This document shows, one piece after another, positions 44,459 through 55,677 of a DNA stretch of 64,000 nt. The position numbers and the translations under genes were made by a program. The stretch's first letter is position 1. Each line of letters starts with the position of its first letter. Source of the DNA: Meconema thalassinum (lineage: Eukaryota > Arthropoda > Insecta > Orthoptera > Tettigoniidae); the NCBI GenBank assembly GCA_946902985.2, contig OX336388.2, forward strand, positions 226,136,467 to 226,200,466. Reading direction: 5' to 3'. The notes beneath the pieces were generated by a model. It was not told where the DNA came from and did no database searches. It saw nothing but the letters and a program-made list of their open reading frames with translations.

Positions 44459-45091
44459 AAATTAGGAAAAATTGGACTCATGAAATCGATCCGGAAAAAT
44501 GTGTGTCTGCCTGTGTGTGTGTGTGAGTGTGTGTGAGTGTGTGTGAGTGTGGGGACACACCATCAACCCCCTTATCAACTCCTAAACGGCTGTAGCTATC
44601 AAAACCAAATTTGGTAAGGGTAAAGCTCTATACCTGAATATCTCACGGTGACAATTAAAATTGACGTCAGTGCTACCAACTGCTGAAAAATCGCAATTGA
44701 AATTTGATCTCTATGTTGGATACCTCAGAAGTTATGCGTGCGAACTATTCCAAAATTGGTACATATATAGATAATAACATTCCAGATTAATTTTCAGAAG
44801 TCCATACATGCCAGTGTTGCCAACATGATCCTAAGCCTGCCGATAAGTCCAGTTTCTATATACATGTAACTTCTATACTATCGAATGGTTTTCAACCAAA
44901 TTTAGTATGTACTATCTGTACTACAACCGATATCGACTGAGCGTATTCAAAGGAGCCACCAGGGCTGCCAACTATTAATAAATGCTCCCTCTATATTTTA
45001 ACCCTAATATCATATCAGAAAGTATGCAAGCCAACAACTCTAAACTTTGCACACGTATAGTACCTGATATTCTAGATTAATTTGGAGTTCT
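44459..45091 (+). mobile_element. Helentron-like family F1, copy e (3'-truncated)
   Basis: GATCGATCCGGAAAAATGTG and a GTGTGAGTGTG microsatellite match the 5' part of copy d. Core monomers (AGGGCTGCCAACTATTAATA) continue until similarity stops at ATTAATTTGGAG near 45089. Confidence 0.65.
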
Positions 45092-45124
45092 ATTGTGGGG
45101 TTTGAAGCCATTCTTTCAGAGTTG

Positions 45125-45297
45125 CCTTAGTAAACAAGAAATTAGTGTTTTTCAGTCGGTCAACACGAGTGTACCCAAAAGAGCTGGGTTATGCCCTAAT
45201 CCTGAAATAAATTACATGAGATTAATACATGATGGTATGCGAGAGATTCTCATCTCTTTAAGTGGTACATACACAAAAAGGTTTGGGAGACACTGAT
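45125..45297 (+). mobile_element. Fragments: Penelope-like piece and hAT right end
   Basis: 45125-45195 matches the insert at 35466-35560. 45222-45297 (TATGCGAGAGATTCTCATCT, AAGTGGTACATACAC, AGGTTTGGGAGACACTG) matches the right end of the hAT element at 52131-52913. Confidence 0.55.
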
Positions 45298-45660
45298 CTA
45301 CAGAGTCACATTGATGTACTTCCCTGCTTCTATGCACTCACACATGTATTCTATTGATTAATAAAGTTGCCTTGTTGGAAATAACAATTTACTGAACACA
45401 AACTATTAACTGCCATAATTTAATAAATCATCACTTTTCTAATGCATACTGGAACATACTGTAAAACGTCGATGTATAAATTAACAACAAATAGCACACA
45501 GTTGTTCATTTCAAACATTTTGCGAAAACCTAGGCCCAGTCATCTTTGTACTCTCCACAAATTGCTTGTCAGTGTTCTGCACACAGACTGCAACAACAAA
45601 TCACGCATTTTGTTTACCCTTTTCTGTCTTTGTATTGACAATAATACATCTTGTGTATAT
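45298..45660. other. Unannotated stretch
   Basis: AT-rich, with a 73-codon frame (45442-45663) of unknown meaning. No gene supported. Confidence 0.35.
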
Positions 45661-45983
45661 TAAGGCTTTCACGGCCCGAATTTTATAAATAATTCATGTT
45701 TTTTGGGCTAATGCCGTGTGTATTTAGATTATAACCATTCGTTTCGGAGAAACCTTGCCTCCTTTTTCAATGGAATCAAATAATGTGGCCAAAGAAGTAT
45801 ATCAATGAGATAACAGAAATTACAAACAATATAGATAAATTCCTCTGTTCGTCACCAGAGAGCAGCTGCCAGAAATTACTGTATGGACCATGGTAGAACG
45901 GCGGACAGAGTAGTAAGTAAGGAGAAGAGGGGGCGGGGTGAAAATATAGAGACTCCTCGAAGAATGAGGATGACCAAAAGAAA

Positions 45984-46008
45984 GGGGGGTGGGGGGGGGG
46001 GTGGAGGG
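45984..46008 (+). other. G-rich run, possible G-quadruplex
   Basis: Runs of 6, 11 and 3 G separated by T or TGGA in 25 bp. It lies between the Penelope-like arms. Confidence 0.4.
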
Positions 46009-46200
46009 TTAGATGGATATAAGGAAACATAAACAAAAGGGAAGTGTATCTGAAAAATACCTAACGTCATACAGGCAACGGCGTAAAAACAGATGGAAAC
46101 TCCTCCAGTGACGAACAAAGGAGATCAAATCCAGGCTCTGTAGCCATAGAGGAAAAATGTACAATTTCAAATAGGTGAAGAACAGATAGACTGAGAGGAA

Positions 46201-46562
46201 CTACCTTCCTAGATCCTTAATAACTGGTAGCCAAGTGTCACTTAGCTGATATCCAGTGTCTCTGTTAAAATTATTGGGATTTTTACGAATTTCAACTGCC
46301 TCCCTTATAATTCTAGACCAGTTGTGCTTAACAAGGGCAAGCGCATGAGCATCCTTGAAACATACATCGTGCCCTGAAGACAGAGCAAGTTCAGCTATAG
46401 CTGATTTGTCAGGTTGGTTTAGACGGATGTTCCTTTGATGCTCTTTGATGCGAATTGCAATGGACCGTTTTGTTTGTCCATTGTAGACTTTTCCGCAAGT
46501 ATAAGGGATATACTTTCTTTGGCCACATTGTTTGATTCCATTGAAAAAGGAGGCAAGGTTTC
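46201..46562 (-). pseudogene. Penelope-like GIY-YIG endonuclease C-terminus
   Basis: The minus strand from about 46562 reads GIKQCGQRKYIPYTCGKVYN, GQTKRSIAIRIKEHQRNIRL, KSAIAELALSSGHDVCF, WSRIIREAVEIRKNPNNFNR and GYQLSDTWLPVI, then TAG at 46201-46203. This is the GIY-YIG domain that follows RT in Penelope-like elements, with the Cys before it, the R-x3-H region and the REA-x-EI helix. The second half-motif is Y-N-G instead of Y-I-G. No RT is present. The frame is otherwise open. Confidence 0.88.
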
Positions 46563-46623
46563 TCCGAAACGTATGGTTCTAATCTAAATACACACGGCAT
46601 TAGCCCAAAAAACATGAATTATT

Positions 46624-47125
46624 AAAATAATACATCTTGCTATTTAGGTTACGAGGGTTTACAGTGTTTTCACTACTAGACATGATTAAATTGTAGGATA
46701 AAGCAAGGTACCCAGTAAAAAAAGTTTGTTACACAAACCACACCGGGGGCTCGTATGTGACCCTAACATAACAATACTCGGCAACAAAATGTTCCAAACG
46801 TTTAAACGATGTAGCCACATCAACAATATTATTCCTACATTAAAGGTAGATGAAATAACAGCAAGCTAACGGCATTTAACGCATGCACAGAAGATATCAT
46901 AAAATGGCCGGTCGCGGGCGACCCCATAGTATGGTTCTAGGGCTATACATGAAGGTTTTACATATTTAGTACTTGTTATGGCTCTTGTTTGTATGTTGTG
47001 AGAGACCTTATGCCTGAATCTTGCATCATGGTAGTAGAGATCCAGTACAGTAATTTGACCTGGCACTTCTATCTCATTCAATAAAAACTTCTGTGAAACA
47101 ACTTAATGTTCTCACTCAACAAGGA
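46624..47125. other. Unannotated stretch
   Basis: No supported feature. The 71-codon minus-strand frame at 46866-47081 has no recognised domain. Confidence 0.35.
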
Positions 47126-47965
47126 GCTAAGGTAGGACTAAATGTGTCACTTGAAAAAAAAAACACAGTACATCACAAACATCAGTGAATCTCCTTGTAC
47201 ACTGCATTTGGACCAGAGAAAAATCAAGAAAACTGACAGATATAAGTGCCTAGGAGAACGGTTGGAACCGAATCTCTCCGAAGTAAGGGCATTATCAACT
47301 CGAGTTAACAAGTTAGAAATGGCTTATCAACTGACCAAGAACACATACAATAAATAAGAAGTGTCTCTTCCGAAAGACCAAAATGAGACACTACCAGTAA
47401 TACGTCCTGAAACCTTTTATGCTTAGTATTCAACCGGAAGGGACTCACGGACAAATTCGAATTACAGGAGAGAAAGATAATGAGGAAGATATTGGGGCAT
47501 GTTAAGGAAGGTAATGAATACAGGAGGCGACCTAATCAAGAGCTCTACACGACTGGGAAAGAATCATGGATGTTGTTAGGAAACGACGTCTAGCATTTTA
47601 TGGACACGTCTACAGGATGCATCCTTCCAGGTTGACAAACCAGCTCCTCGGTTACTGGCAAAAGCGAAAGACCAAGTCACCGTGGTTGTGGGAAGTGAGC
47701 AAATATCTGCAAGAACTTGGAGGGACGGGAAGAGACTTAAAAGACCGGACATCTCTCAGGAAGATGCTTCAGCTATTGAGGTTCCAGGACAAACCTCCAA
47801 GAAAGAAAACAGGTGCCCTCTGGACCCAGGAGAGGAGGGAACAACACAGCCAGAGGATGCGTAACTACTGGGCAAACATCAAATGTAACAGTTGAATGTC
47901 GTGGTCCCTAGATGGCCTAGACGAAACAAGACGAATAATAATAATAACAATAATAATAATAATAA
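47126..47965 (+). pseudogene. LINE C-terminal fragment 1 with (AAT)n tail
   Basis: The frame at 47142-47357 reads KIKKTDRYKCLGERL and LEMAYQLTKNTYNK, the post-RT YLG region. Broken frames then carry LELQERKIMRKILG. 47566-47895 reads RRLAFYGHVYRM and ends KKTGALWTQERREQHSQRMR. A (AAT)n tail runs at 47937-47965. The copy is 5'-truncated. It is related to the next element. Confidence 0.75.
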
Positions 47966-49513
47966 ACCCTTCCAAATAAAAACTAGTTTGAGGCAGGGAG
48001 ACAGCCTATCACCGATGTTTTTTTTATGTGTCTAGAAAAAGATTCCCGAGAGCAGAGCTCTGTCGTGGGGAATAGTACATAGTTCATTACATAGATGACG
48101 GACTAACTATACATATGCTAAATTATAATACATTTAGAGTACAGTATACAAATATGCAATTGAAGTGTATTCAAAGCGACGCTTTAAATGACCAAGGAAA
48201 AAGCGGTATAATATAATTGGAGAAATGAGACTATAAGCTAATGAGCATGCTTTGAAGTTATGAGTCAATTATTGTTGATAAACATAAAATATAAAGATTA
48301 TTTGGAAGAATGTGGTACCACAAGAGTAAGTTATTATACATTTAGAGTAAATTATTTTACATACATTATTATACATTCAGAGTCAGCAAATAGTACTTTT
48401 TCAACTTTACACGAAATGGCCCAATTTGAGAGATTCTTGCTAGATCATGTTGTTCAACGTGGTTCTAGATAAGATCATGAAGACATTGTGGACAACCAAT
48501 GACTCCGGGGCTTTACTTGGAAGTAAAAATACAATCATCAAACCCAGATGGCTGGCCTTCGTGGATGATCTGGCACCTCTAGCTGAAACGGAACAGCAAG
48601 CAATAATACAGATATCGCAAATGAATTAAATGAAATCGCTGGGAAAACAGGGCTACAAATCTCTTTTCCAAAAACAGAGATGATGAGCTCCAAAAAGAAC
48701 AACATGAAGAAAAAAGTTAAGACGAAATACGGGAGGGTAAAGGTCACGAAACAGTTTAAATATCTCTGAGAGATCATTAGCAACAATGGACTGGACAAAG
48801 AGTCAATGGAGAACAGAAGACTTAAACTAGAAAAACTCAACTTCTCCACTAAAAATATATACAACGAAAAGAACCTCTCCCTTAATGCAAAACTAGAACA
48901 CTACAATGCTGTGGTAAAACCGGTGATCTTATGAGGTGTGGAGACGGCAAATTTGATGAACCTGGAAACGCTTCTAAAGTTTGAAAGGAGGATATTGCGG
49001 AGGATTTACGGCCCAAAAGTGGTACAGGGAACCTACAGACTAAGATCCAACAAGGAGATATATGAAAGGGTGGATGACCTGGAAACAACAATTAGGAAAA
49101 TACGTTTACGTTTCTATGGACATAGACCTATGGTTAGAATGGATCCACAAGAATAAATAAACACATTTTTGATAAAACATACAATCTGAAGAGTCAAGGG
49201 GGTTACACCAAGCAGATGAAGGAAGAACTCCGGAGGCTAGGAATTACAGATGACGACTGTCGAGACTAAACAAAATTCAGGGAAATACTTTCTAACATAA
49301 AGGTTCTTGTGGGAGAAAAGAGAGAACGCAAGGGAGGAAGATGGACAGCAGAGGGAAAGGCGCAACACTCTGAAAGAACGAAGGAAGTGTGGAGGAAGAG
49401 AAAGGAAGAAAGAACTATGAGAAGGAAATGAAATGATATTTGCGTGGTCCTTAGTTTTGGCCGGTTCGCATAATGTAATGTAATGTAATAATAACAATAA
49501 TAATAATAATAAT
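47966..49513 (+). pseudogene. LINE RT fragment 2, same family, with (AAT)n tail
   Basis: TSLRQGDSLSPMFF (about 47985) is RT block C. FVDDLAPLAETE (about 48560) is the YADD-like block, with V for the usual A. GLQISFPKTEMM, KQFKYL, YNAVVKP and RRILRRIYGP follow. The C-terminal end is GRWTAEGKAQHSERTKEVW (about 49345-49405). There are many stops (for example at 48768 and 48934). The tail is (AAT)n at 49482-49513. Non-functional. Confidence 0.8.
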
Positions 49514-50032
49514 CCCTCACGATGGTATCCTCATCTTGTCGTGATGTGGGGGCTTGAGAGCCCAAAAGATCCTGCGAGCTATGCCGGCGGGAGCGTAAGT
49601 TCCTGGTAGGGCCTCCCATGCCGGACAGGTCAAGGGTGATGGGTCAGACAAAGAGGGATACCCTGGTCCTCCAGGTTGGGGGTTGATCATGGGGCTAAGA
49701 ACCCCATATCGAAAAAAATAGCCTTTTATGAAACTTCAATACAATAATAGCCGGACTGATGATAATGATAAACGACCTATGCAAGGAAAAGGAAAATGAT
49801 GTACATAGTAACCTGTAATGTGAGAACATTATAGAGTGGTTAAAAGACCTATAGAGGAAATCCAGGTGGAAGAAGATGCAAAGCAAGACCTAGGAAACGA
49901 TGGTTGGATGACGTGGATGACGACTTACGCAAGATGGGAGTAAGAAGATGGAGGAAACGTACAGAAGAACGTCAGGATTGGGCAACGATTGTTGGAGAGG
50001 CCAAGATTCTACATGGGCTGCAGCGCCGAGGA

Positions 50033-50076
<44 letters not shown>

Positions 50077-50078
50077 CC
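49514..50078 (+). mobile_element. Internally deleted RTE-type LINE (5' leader joined to 3' end)
   Basis: 49514-49720 is a GC-rich leader (CTCACGATGGTATCCTCATC, GGTCCTCCAGGTTGGGGGTT, ATGGGGCTAA). Then VTCNVRTL at about 49810 is the beginning of an RTE endonuclease (normally WNVRTL). After about 40 bp the sequence jumps to the LINE C-terminal end: KARPRKRWLDDVDDDLRKMG, RWRKRTEERQDWATIV, EAKILHGL. It ends in (AAT)n at 50034-50076. Nearly all endonuclease and RT are missing. Confidence 0.75.
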
Positions 50079-51890
50079 AAGTTTAAAGACTGATTTATAA
50101 AATAAAGCAACAAGTGGCTGTGATAAAAGCAGGATTTGAACACTTTACTGTCCACCAAGGGTTTTTCCTCTCTGTCTGTATTACAAGGGTGAATAGCCGG
50201 TTTAAAAGATGGGGGCAGCGAACAGTTCACTAGGGAATTACTTTCCACCCCTTTTTATTTTATTTTTTTCCTTCCTTTGCCATGACTTTTTTCCCGATCA
50301 GGGGATGGTTTGAGGGACGTAAGTTATTCTGCTACTAGCAGCGTTAAGCTCTCGCTCGATCGGTTCTGCGCTACGCGGGGGTGGTGAAGAGGTGAGGAAA
50401 GGGGAAATGCGCAACAGGTTGGCGGTGAATTCTCTCACCCCCTACAACCCTGTCGATCGGAAAGCATTTGTCGAACCCAATAAGGCCTGCTCTCAGAGGG
50501 AATAAAAAAACACACGCACACCGCCACAGCAAAAATAAAGAGAAAAAAAACTAGAGCCCTCTCTTTTTCCCCCAGGGTAGAGGAAACGAGATAAAATGAA
50601 ATAAAATAAAAAAAGGGGTAAGATATTGGAACTTGATTTCATGACAATTCCTTTGGCGAAACGATATAAATATCATAAAGAACATCGCATTCCTTTCCTA
50701 CTTCTTCTTTGCTTCACAAAGGAGAGGAAGGGATTATTGGCCCCATATTTCAATTCAAGGGAAGTCAATTTGTGGATAACCAGAAGGAGTAGACAAAATA
50801 AAGGAAGAAGAGAGGAATTTTAGGAAATATTTCTTCACAATATAGAAAGTCTTGCAAGAAGAGGAAACGTATCGCACATATCACAGCCATCTAGATATTT
50901 ATTACTTTCATCTGTTAAGGAAAGTCGTTGAGGGCAGAGACAGTATTGTGTGCTACGGCTATTAGCTATAGTAATAATATACGGATATAATAAAGAGAAC
51001 GCATGGCTAGAGTGAGTGTAAATATTGCGATATAAGCTTCACAATAGCACTGCCTTTGGAGTTTCTACAGTAAGTTATAGGCTACCTTAGACCAGACACG
51101 GGTAATCCTTTTACCGACAGGGCCAGATGCAATACCAAAAAAAAAAAAATCTACGAGCCTTACAGTAGTCGCATATGATGTGTAACATGTGACATGTTAT
51201 CTTACTATGTGTGTCCCGGGAGCGCAAATCCCTTGTTGACAGTGAACTATGTTGGTCATTGAAATAACTACTAGTATAACTCCAATCCCAAATCCTGACC
51301 GTAATGAATCATAATTGTTATTTGCCGTGGCGGAAGCAATCCACTGCCTACTTGATGCGAGCTGCGCTCTATACCGGCCAGTTAGTGAACCCATGCCAGC
51401 GATGTTATTGAAAATGGCCTCATTTTGACGATCAGCGCACTGCCAAGTATAGGCGCGATTAAAAATTAGGTGTGCGGAAGGTATATTAAATGCGTTTCTC
51501 CCAGTGATATGTTTAGACCAACGAAGTTTCAATTATTGTTAGTAGTCGGCATTAATATACTGAATTCCTACGTTCTTTGGAATGTTTGTTGATGCGATCG
51601 AGATTCCACATAGCCACATGGCCGACAGTACATCTCATAAAAAGTCGACATGTTTACAAATAGATTATAAACTTTTTATTTCTGAATTTTTGAATCAAAC
51701 AAAACTTATAGACTACAATAGTAGAAAACTTAGAAAAAAGGAACACACCTTCTTCTTCTTAGTTCGTTGAGGCATCTTGAACCACGTGGTTCCTAACTCT
51801 GGCGAGATATATTCTTAGCCCGGTATCCCTTCATCTTTGCACTATGAACACACCTTCATTATTTGTTAGAAGAGGAAGAGTATGTAAGAA
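50079..51890. other. Unannotated stretch
   Basis: About 1.8 kb without recognised elements. The 111-codon minus-strand frame at 51197-51532 and the 65-codon frame at 50626-50823 show no known domain. This may be true unique host sequence. Confidence 0.4.
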
Positions 51891-52130
51891 GTGAAACTGT
51901 AACTGTGCTTCTAAACGTTTTTCCTAATGTGGTTGAAACTGGGATGAGCTGATTCTTAGTAGCGCAGCTAAATGGGGGTCTATCAATCTATTTCCAACTC
52001 TATTTTGTGAAGCTTCATTGTAAAAAAAACACCTGTTCACAGATATAGGACGATGCGAACATGGCAGTTATTTTCTGTGCTTGAGATTCCAAGTTAGCGA
52101 AGCTTGATTTTCGTAGGGCCTTGTGTAGAA

Positions 52131-52913
52131 CAGCGTTTCACAAACTGTGGTACGTGTACCACTAGTGGTACGCTCGTACTGCTGCAGTGGTACACGCTGC
52201 TGTTACGAAAAGTATAGAAATATGCAATTTAAAAATATAAAAACATTGATATGTTGCCGGAGGACTTTAAGGCCAAAGATAAGGAGCAGTTTTATGAATT
52301 GAATTGTGATTCAGAACTATTCAAAAATGGCCTTTGTGAACTTTTGAGGCGTGCAGACTATGCAGACATAGCTGGCAAAGCAGTTAGGTTTGTACTGCCT
52401 TTCACTATTTCGTACTTGTGTGAGACTGCATTTTCTTCACTTGTTTATCTCAAGAATAAAAAATACCGGAATAGGCTCCTTACAGTGGAAAACGATCTTC
52501 GTTTGAGAATCAGCAATCTTAAACCAGACATTCCTAAGTTGGCTTCTAATCTTCAAGCTCACCCTTCACATCGAAATTGTTAGTTGAACTTTGTTTTTTT
52601 ATGTTTAATTATTACATGTTCTTTTATGAATATTATTTGTTTAATTATTAGAGCGTTATATATTAATATTATTTATACAGTGTCATTTCTGAATGTTTGA
52701 ATTGAATACTTATTGTAAGAAATAATAAACAACTGGACATAGTTTTTATTATTTGAACTTTAACTCTAACAAACGCAATTTACAATCCATCTTTGGACTG
52801 GTACGTAGAGGTGGTGGTGGTTATAGTTACTATATCTCCCAACCATTAGGTGGTACGCGAGAGATTCTCATCCCTTAAAGTGGTACATACAAACAAAAGT
52901 TTGGGAAACACTG
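52131..52913 (+). mobile_element. hAT element (ZBED5-like), internally deleted, with 8-bp target duplication
   Basis: The left end is CAGCGTTTCACAAACTGTGG and the right end AAGTTTGGGAAACACTG: terminal inverted repeats CAGYGTTTCMCAAACT of about 16 bp. GTGTAGAA at 52123-52130 and 52914-52921 is a perfect 8-bp duplication, as expected for hAT. It carries only the C-terminal part of a transposase. Confidence 0.93.
52251..52583 (+). pseudogene. hAT transposase C-terminal fragment
   Basis: 110-residue open frame. LRRADYADIAGKAVRFVLPF, TISYLCETAFSSLVYLKNKK and YRNRLLTVENDLRLRIS match the C-terminal dimerisation region of ZBED5-like hAT transposases. The catalytic part and BED finger are missing. 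The ATG at 52251 is simply the first in frame. Whether anything is expressed is unknown. Confidence 0.85.
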
Positions 52914-53309
52914 GTGTAGAACTCAATTTTCGAAATCTTGAGGAATAGTTGCTTTAATTCCTTGTTACATTGTAACCCAATCAGTTCCAGCTGCAACTCT
53001 GATGTTACTGTTTCACAGTCAACATTAAATGGCGAGCTGAAAACGTCAAAGTCCTGTTCAATAACTTTGAAGTACTGAAATCTTCATTCAAATTTGTCGT
53101 GGAGATTTTTCCCACAAAAAGATATTACACAAAACGCATAAACACAATGAGATTGAAATAGTTTCCACTTCTGGGTACACAGAACAGGAAATATGTCCTG
53201 TGTGTGAGGTAGTATAATTTGATGCCCTGTCGCAGGCCGTACATTGCCCATAACTGCCTCATACTATGGATTCTGTCTTGTGGAAAGAATTCATGACGAA
53301 AATTAATAT

Positions 53310-53472
53310 ATGTAAAACACAAATATTGGAATGCAGCCGAATTAAATCAGAAACCTATATGGACATCAAATTGGCAGATGAAAAGGTAAAGGAAGTAGGA
53401 CACTTTATTTTACTTAGGAAGCAAAATAACCAGTGATGGACGAAGTAGGTTATAACAGGCAAGGAAAACATA
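53310..53472 (+). pseudogene. RTE-type LINE fragment cut by Helitron B
   Basis: KTQILECSRIKSETYMDIKL, then LGSKITSDGR after a frameshift, match 23530-23330 (minus). Sequence ends at CAGGCAAGGAAAACATA, where Helitron B begins with TC. Confidence 0.75.
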
Positions 53473-54259
53473 TCTACTTAGTATAAAACAAAGTCCCCGA
53501 TTCTTGGGTGTCACGGGTAATCTCGAGAACCGCTGAATAGATTTCGATGCGGTTTTCACCATTCCCATTCTGTAAAGGATATCTCGAGGAAAGTTTCTGT
53601 AGGAAATAATTTATTTGTGATCAAAGGAAGCCGAACAGTAACGATTTGAGTGAAACAGTCGAAGAAAGCCTGGCATCCGTGCGCTCTTTAAGCTTACGCT
53701 GGGCAAACCGTTAAAATTATCAATATGCTATGAGTGTAAGAATTGTTCAGCATGAAAAGTTCTACAAAAAAAGTCCCGGAGAACATATCTCTATCTTCAA
53801 TACATGGCCCACTATAAGTGTCTTAACGTTTTCATTTTATCCAACAATCTCCATTCAATAACTGAGGCGGCAGTTTACGACCCAGCTAGAGGCGAGCCTA
53901 TCACCCCAGTTACAGCCTAGCTAGCGGGCGAGCCTATTACCCCAGATACAACCAGCAGCAAACTGTCGAGTCGTGTTGAGTTTAGACTTCAGAGAAGAGT
54001 GGTTGTGTTTGTAGTTTCCCTGGAATTGCAACTCTGGTTTTCTTCATTTCGCAAAATACACAGTCATGTTAAAATTCGACGAAAGGGGGATTTGTGTTTC
54101 AAGCACCTCGCCATTCTTAAATTACGTCTGACAAGAATTCGTTGCACATGCATTTCCATGATAATATAATTAATAGTTCAGTCACTGATTTTAACCCATC
54201 ATGCCGAGAAGTAAAACGGATATTGGTCGTAGTTCTTCGAAAAAATAAAGCGCTTATCA

Positions 54260-54290
<31 letters not shown>

Positions 54291-55114
54291 TGAGTCTTCA
54301 GTCTTTTGACTGGTTTGATGCAGCGCTCCATGCCTCCCTGTCCTGAGCTAATCGTTTCATCTCTACATAGTTACCACTCCCTACATCCGAGGCAATCTGT
54401 TTAACATATTCTAACCTTGGTCTACCCCTACAGTTCTTGTCCTCAACCTTTCCTTCCATAACCAAGCTTGCTATTCCTGGGTGTCTTAGTACGTGTCCTA
54501 CCAACCTATGTCTTCTCTTCATTAGCAGTCGCCAGAAACATGTCTCCTCTTCCACTCGTCTTAATACCTCTTCATTTGTCACCCTATCTACCCATCTGTT
54601 CTTCATAATTCTCATGTAACACCACATTTAAACGCCTCTATTTTCTTCTTTTCTGCTACACCAATAGTCCCAGTTTCACTTCCATAGAGCGCCATGCTCC
54701 AGACAAAGGCTTTCAAAAATGACTTCCTAATACCTAAATCTATATTCGATGGCAACAGATTCCTTTTCTGTAGAAATGCTTTCCTTGCCTGAGCCAACCT
54801 ACTTTGTATATCCTCCTTGCTTCGTCCATCACTGGTTATTTTGCTTCCTAAGTAACAGAAGTCTCCTACTTCCTTCAGCTTTTTACCTGCCAATTTGATG
54901 TCTATAGAGGTTCCTGTTATCTTTCGGCTGCATTCCAATATTTTTATTTTACATTTATTAATTTTCATCATGAAGTATTTCCTCAAGACGGAGTCCATAC
55001 CATTTAAATAATCTTTCAAATCCTCAGGCGTGTTGGCCAAGATGACGATGTCATCGGAAAATCTCGGAGATGAAATTATTTCTCCTTGAATCTTCGGGCG
55101 AAGCTAGTTGCTAG
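53473..55114 (+). mobile_element. Helitron B, family of Helitron A, interrupted by an RTE fragment
   Basis: The 5' end TCTACTTAGTATAAAACAAA follows A. The body matches 7152-8000, including the start of the passenger ORF (ATGCCGAGAAGTAAAACGGA at 54201). It then skips to AAAGCGCTTATCAC (54249-54262), where an RTE copy is inserted. After it come CGGGCGAAGC and CTAG at 55111-55114, followed by T. About 20 bp of Helitron is missing at the insertion point, so the hairpin is broken. Confidence 0.75.
54263..55096 (-). pseudogene. RTE-type LINE 3' fragment inside Helitron B
   Basis: Minus strand: IQGEIIS at about 55085, SDDIVILANTPEDL (first Asp preceded by Ser instead of Ala), MKINKCKIKILECSR, YLGSKITSDGRSKED, KAFVWSMALYGSET, then GRPRLEYVKQIASDVGSG and the stop at 54298-54300. 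It ends in a (CAA)n tail (complement of TTG repeats at 54264-54290). Family as at 22860-25345. 5'-truncated, with frameshifts near 54625. Confidence 0.85.
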
Positions 55115-55677
55115 TTTGTAAATAGACAAGTCAGTGACCTCAAGTTAAAGCTTACCAACGTACATGCAAATTTGCTGATAAAATTACCACTTTAACTACA
55201 GTATATTCAGAGGTGAACAATGACTTGCTTACCAAATACTGTTCAGCATTGGCTAAACAAAGAAAGGAAAGACGCGTAATCGAGTTTCTTCTTAGAAGAC
55301 CGGTTGGCACACATACATAAATAAGTCTTTTGCATTAAACTGGAAACGTAATAATAATAATAATGCTTATGAGTGCTAGTGATAATTGTTTTGTTGGTCA
55401 GGGAAGACGGACGATCCTGGGACACAGATGACCGACCGCGTGACCTCAAGTGCGGAAGTGGTGTGGGATGAAATCAAGATCAAACTCTTCACCGAGACGG
55501 GATGGAATCACCGAAAGGGTATACACTTGTGCGCAGACGCATTGTCTTGTCCTGTCACCAGCGATATACCGCCATTAACACCTTGCTTCCGCTCATTATC
55601 CCCCCCTGCAAGTTCTCACCGAGTAGTGCTTACACTCAGTGGGAACCTTCGTCAGGGGTTTGCACAACTTAGCTCGG
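55115..55677. other. Unannotated stretch
   Basis: Holds a short (AAT)n and a 103-codon open frame (55386-55697) without recognisable domain. Its end runs into the Harbinger-like terminal repeat, so I do not call it. Confidence 0.4.

Larger units (their letters stand above)
45661..46623 (-). mobile_element. Penelope-like element remnant with inverted arms
   Basis: 45689-45802 and 46508-46623 are inverted copies of one sequence (TTTTTTGGGCTAATGCCGTG, GTTTCGGAGAAACCTTGCCT, TTTTTCAATGGAATCAAA). GGGCT..GCCGTGT followed by CGTTTCGG is characteristic of Penelope-like terminal (pLTR) regions. The right arm is fused in frame to a GIY-YIG coding fragment. The left arm stops where the coding part would begin. 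Between them lie about 400 bp of unassigned sequence. Confidence 0.7.
51915..53100 (-). pseudogene. hAT transposase (GTF2IRD2/ZBED-like) pseudogene, interrupted
   Basis: The minus strand from about 53085 reads FQYFKVIEQDFDVFSSPFNV, ETVTSELQLELIGLQCNKEL and KISKIEFYT up to 52914. After the 783-bp insertion it continues at 52130 with LRKSSFANLESQAQKI, MFASSYICEQVF and, after a frameshift, LIDPHLAALLRISSSQF. This is the C-terminal half of the transposase class seen in GTF2IRD2-type proteins, including the SSYICEQ.F dimerisation motif. Frameshifts near 52040 and upstream stops make it dead. Confidence 0.75.

Noticed and set aside
46744..46762. CCGGGGGCTCGTATGTGA looked like a tRNA-Pro primer-binding site
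   Set aside because: Only the first half matches, and there is no LTR before it or coding after it.
51197..51532. 111-codon minus-strand open frame
   Set aside because: No domain, no repeat relation, no start or splice context; length is compatible with chance.
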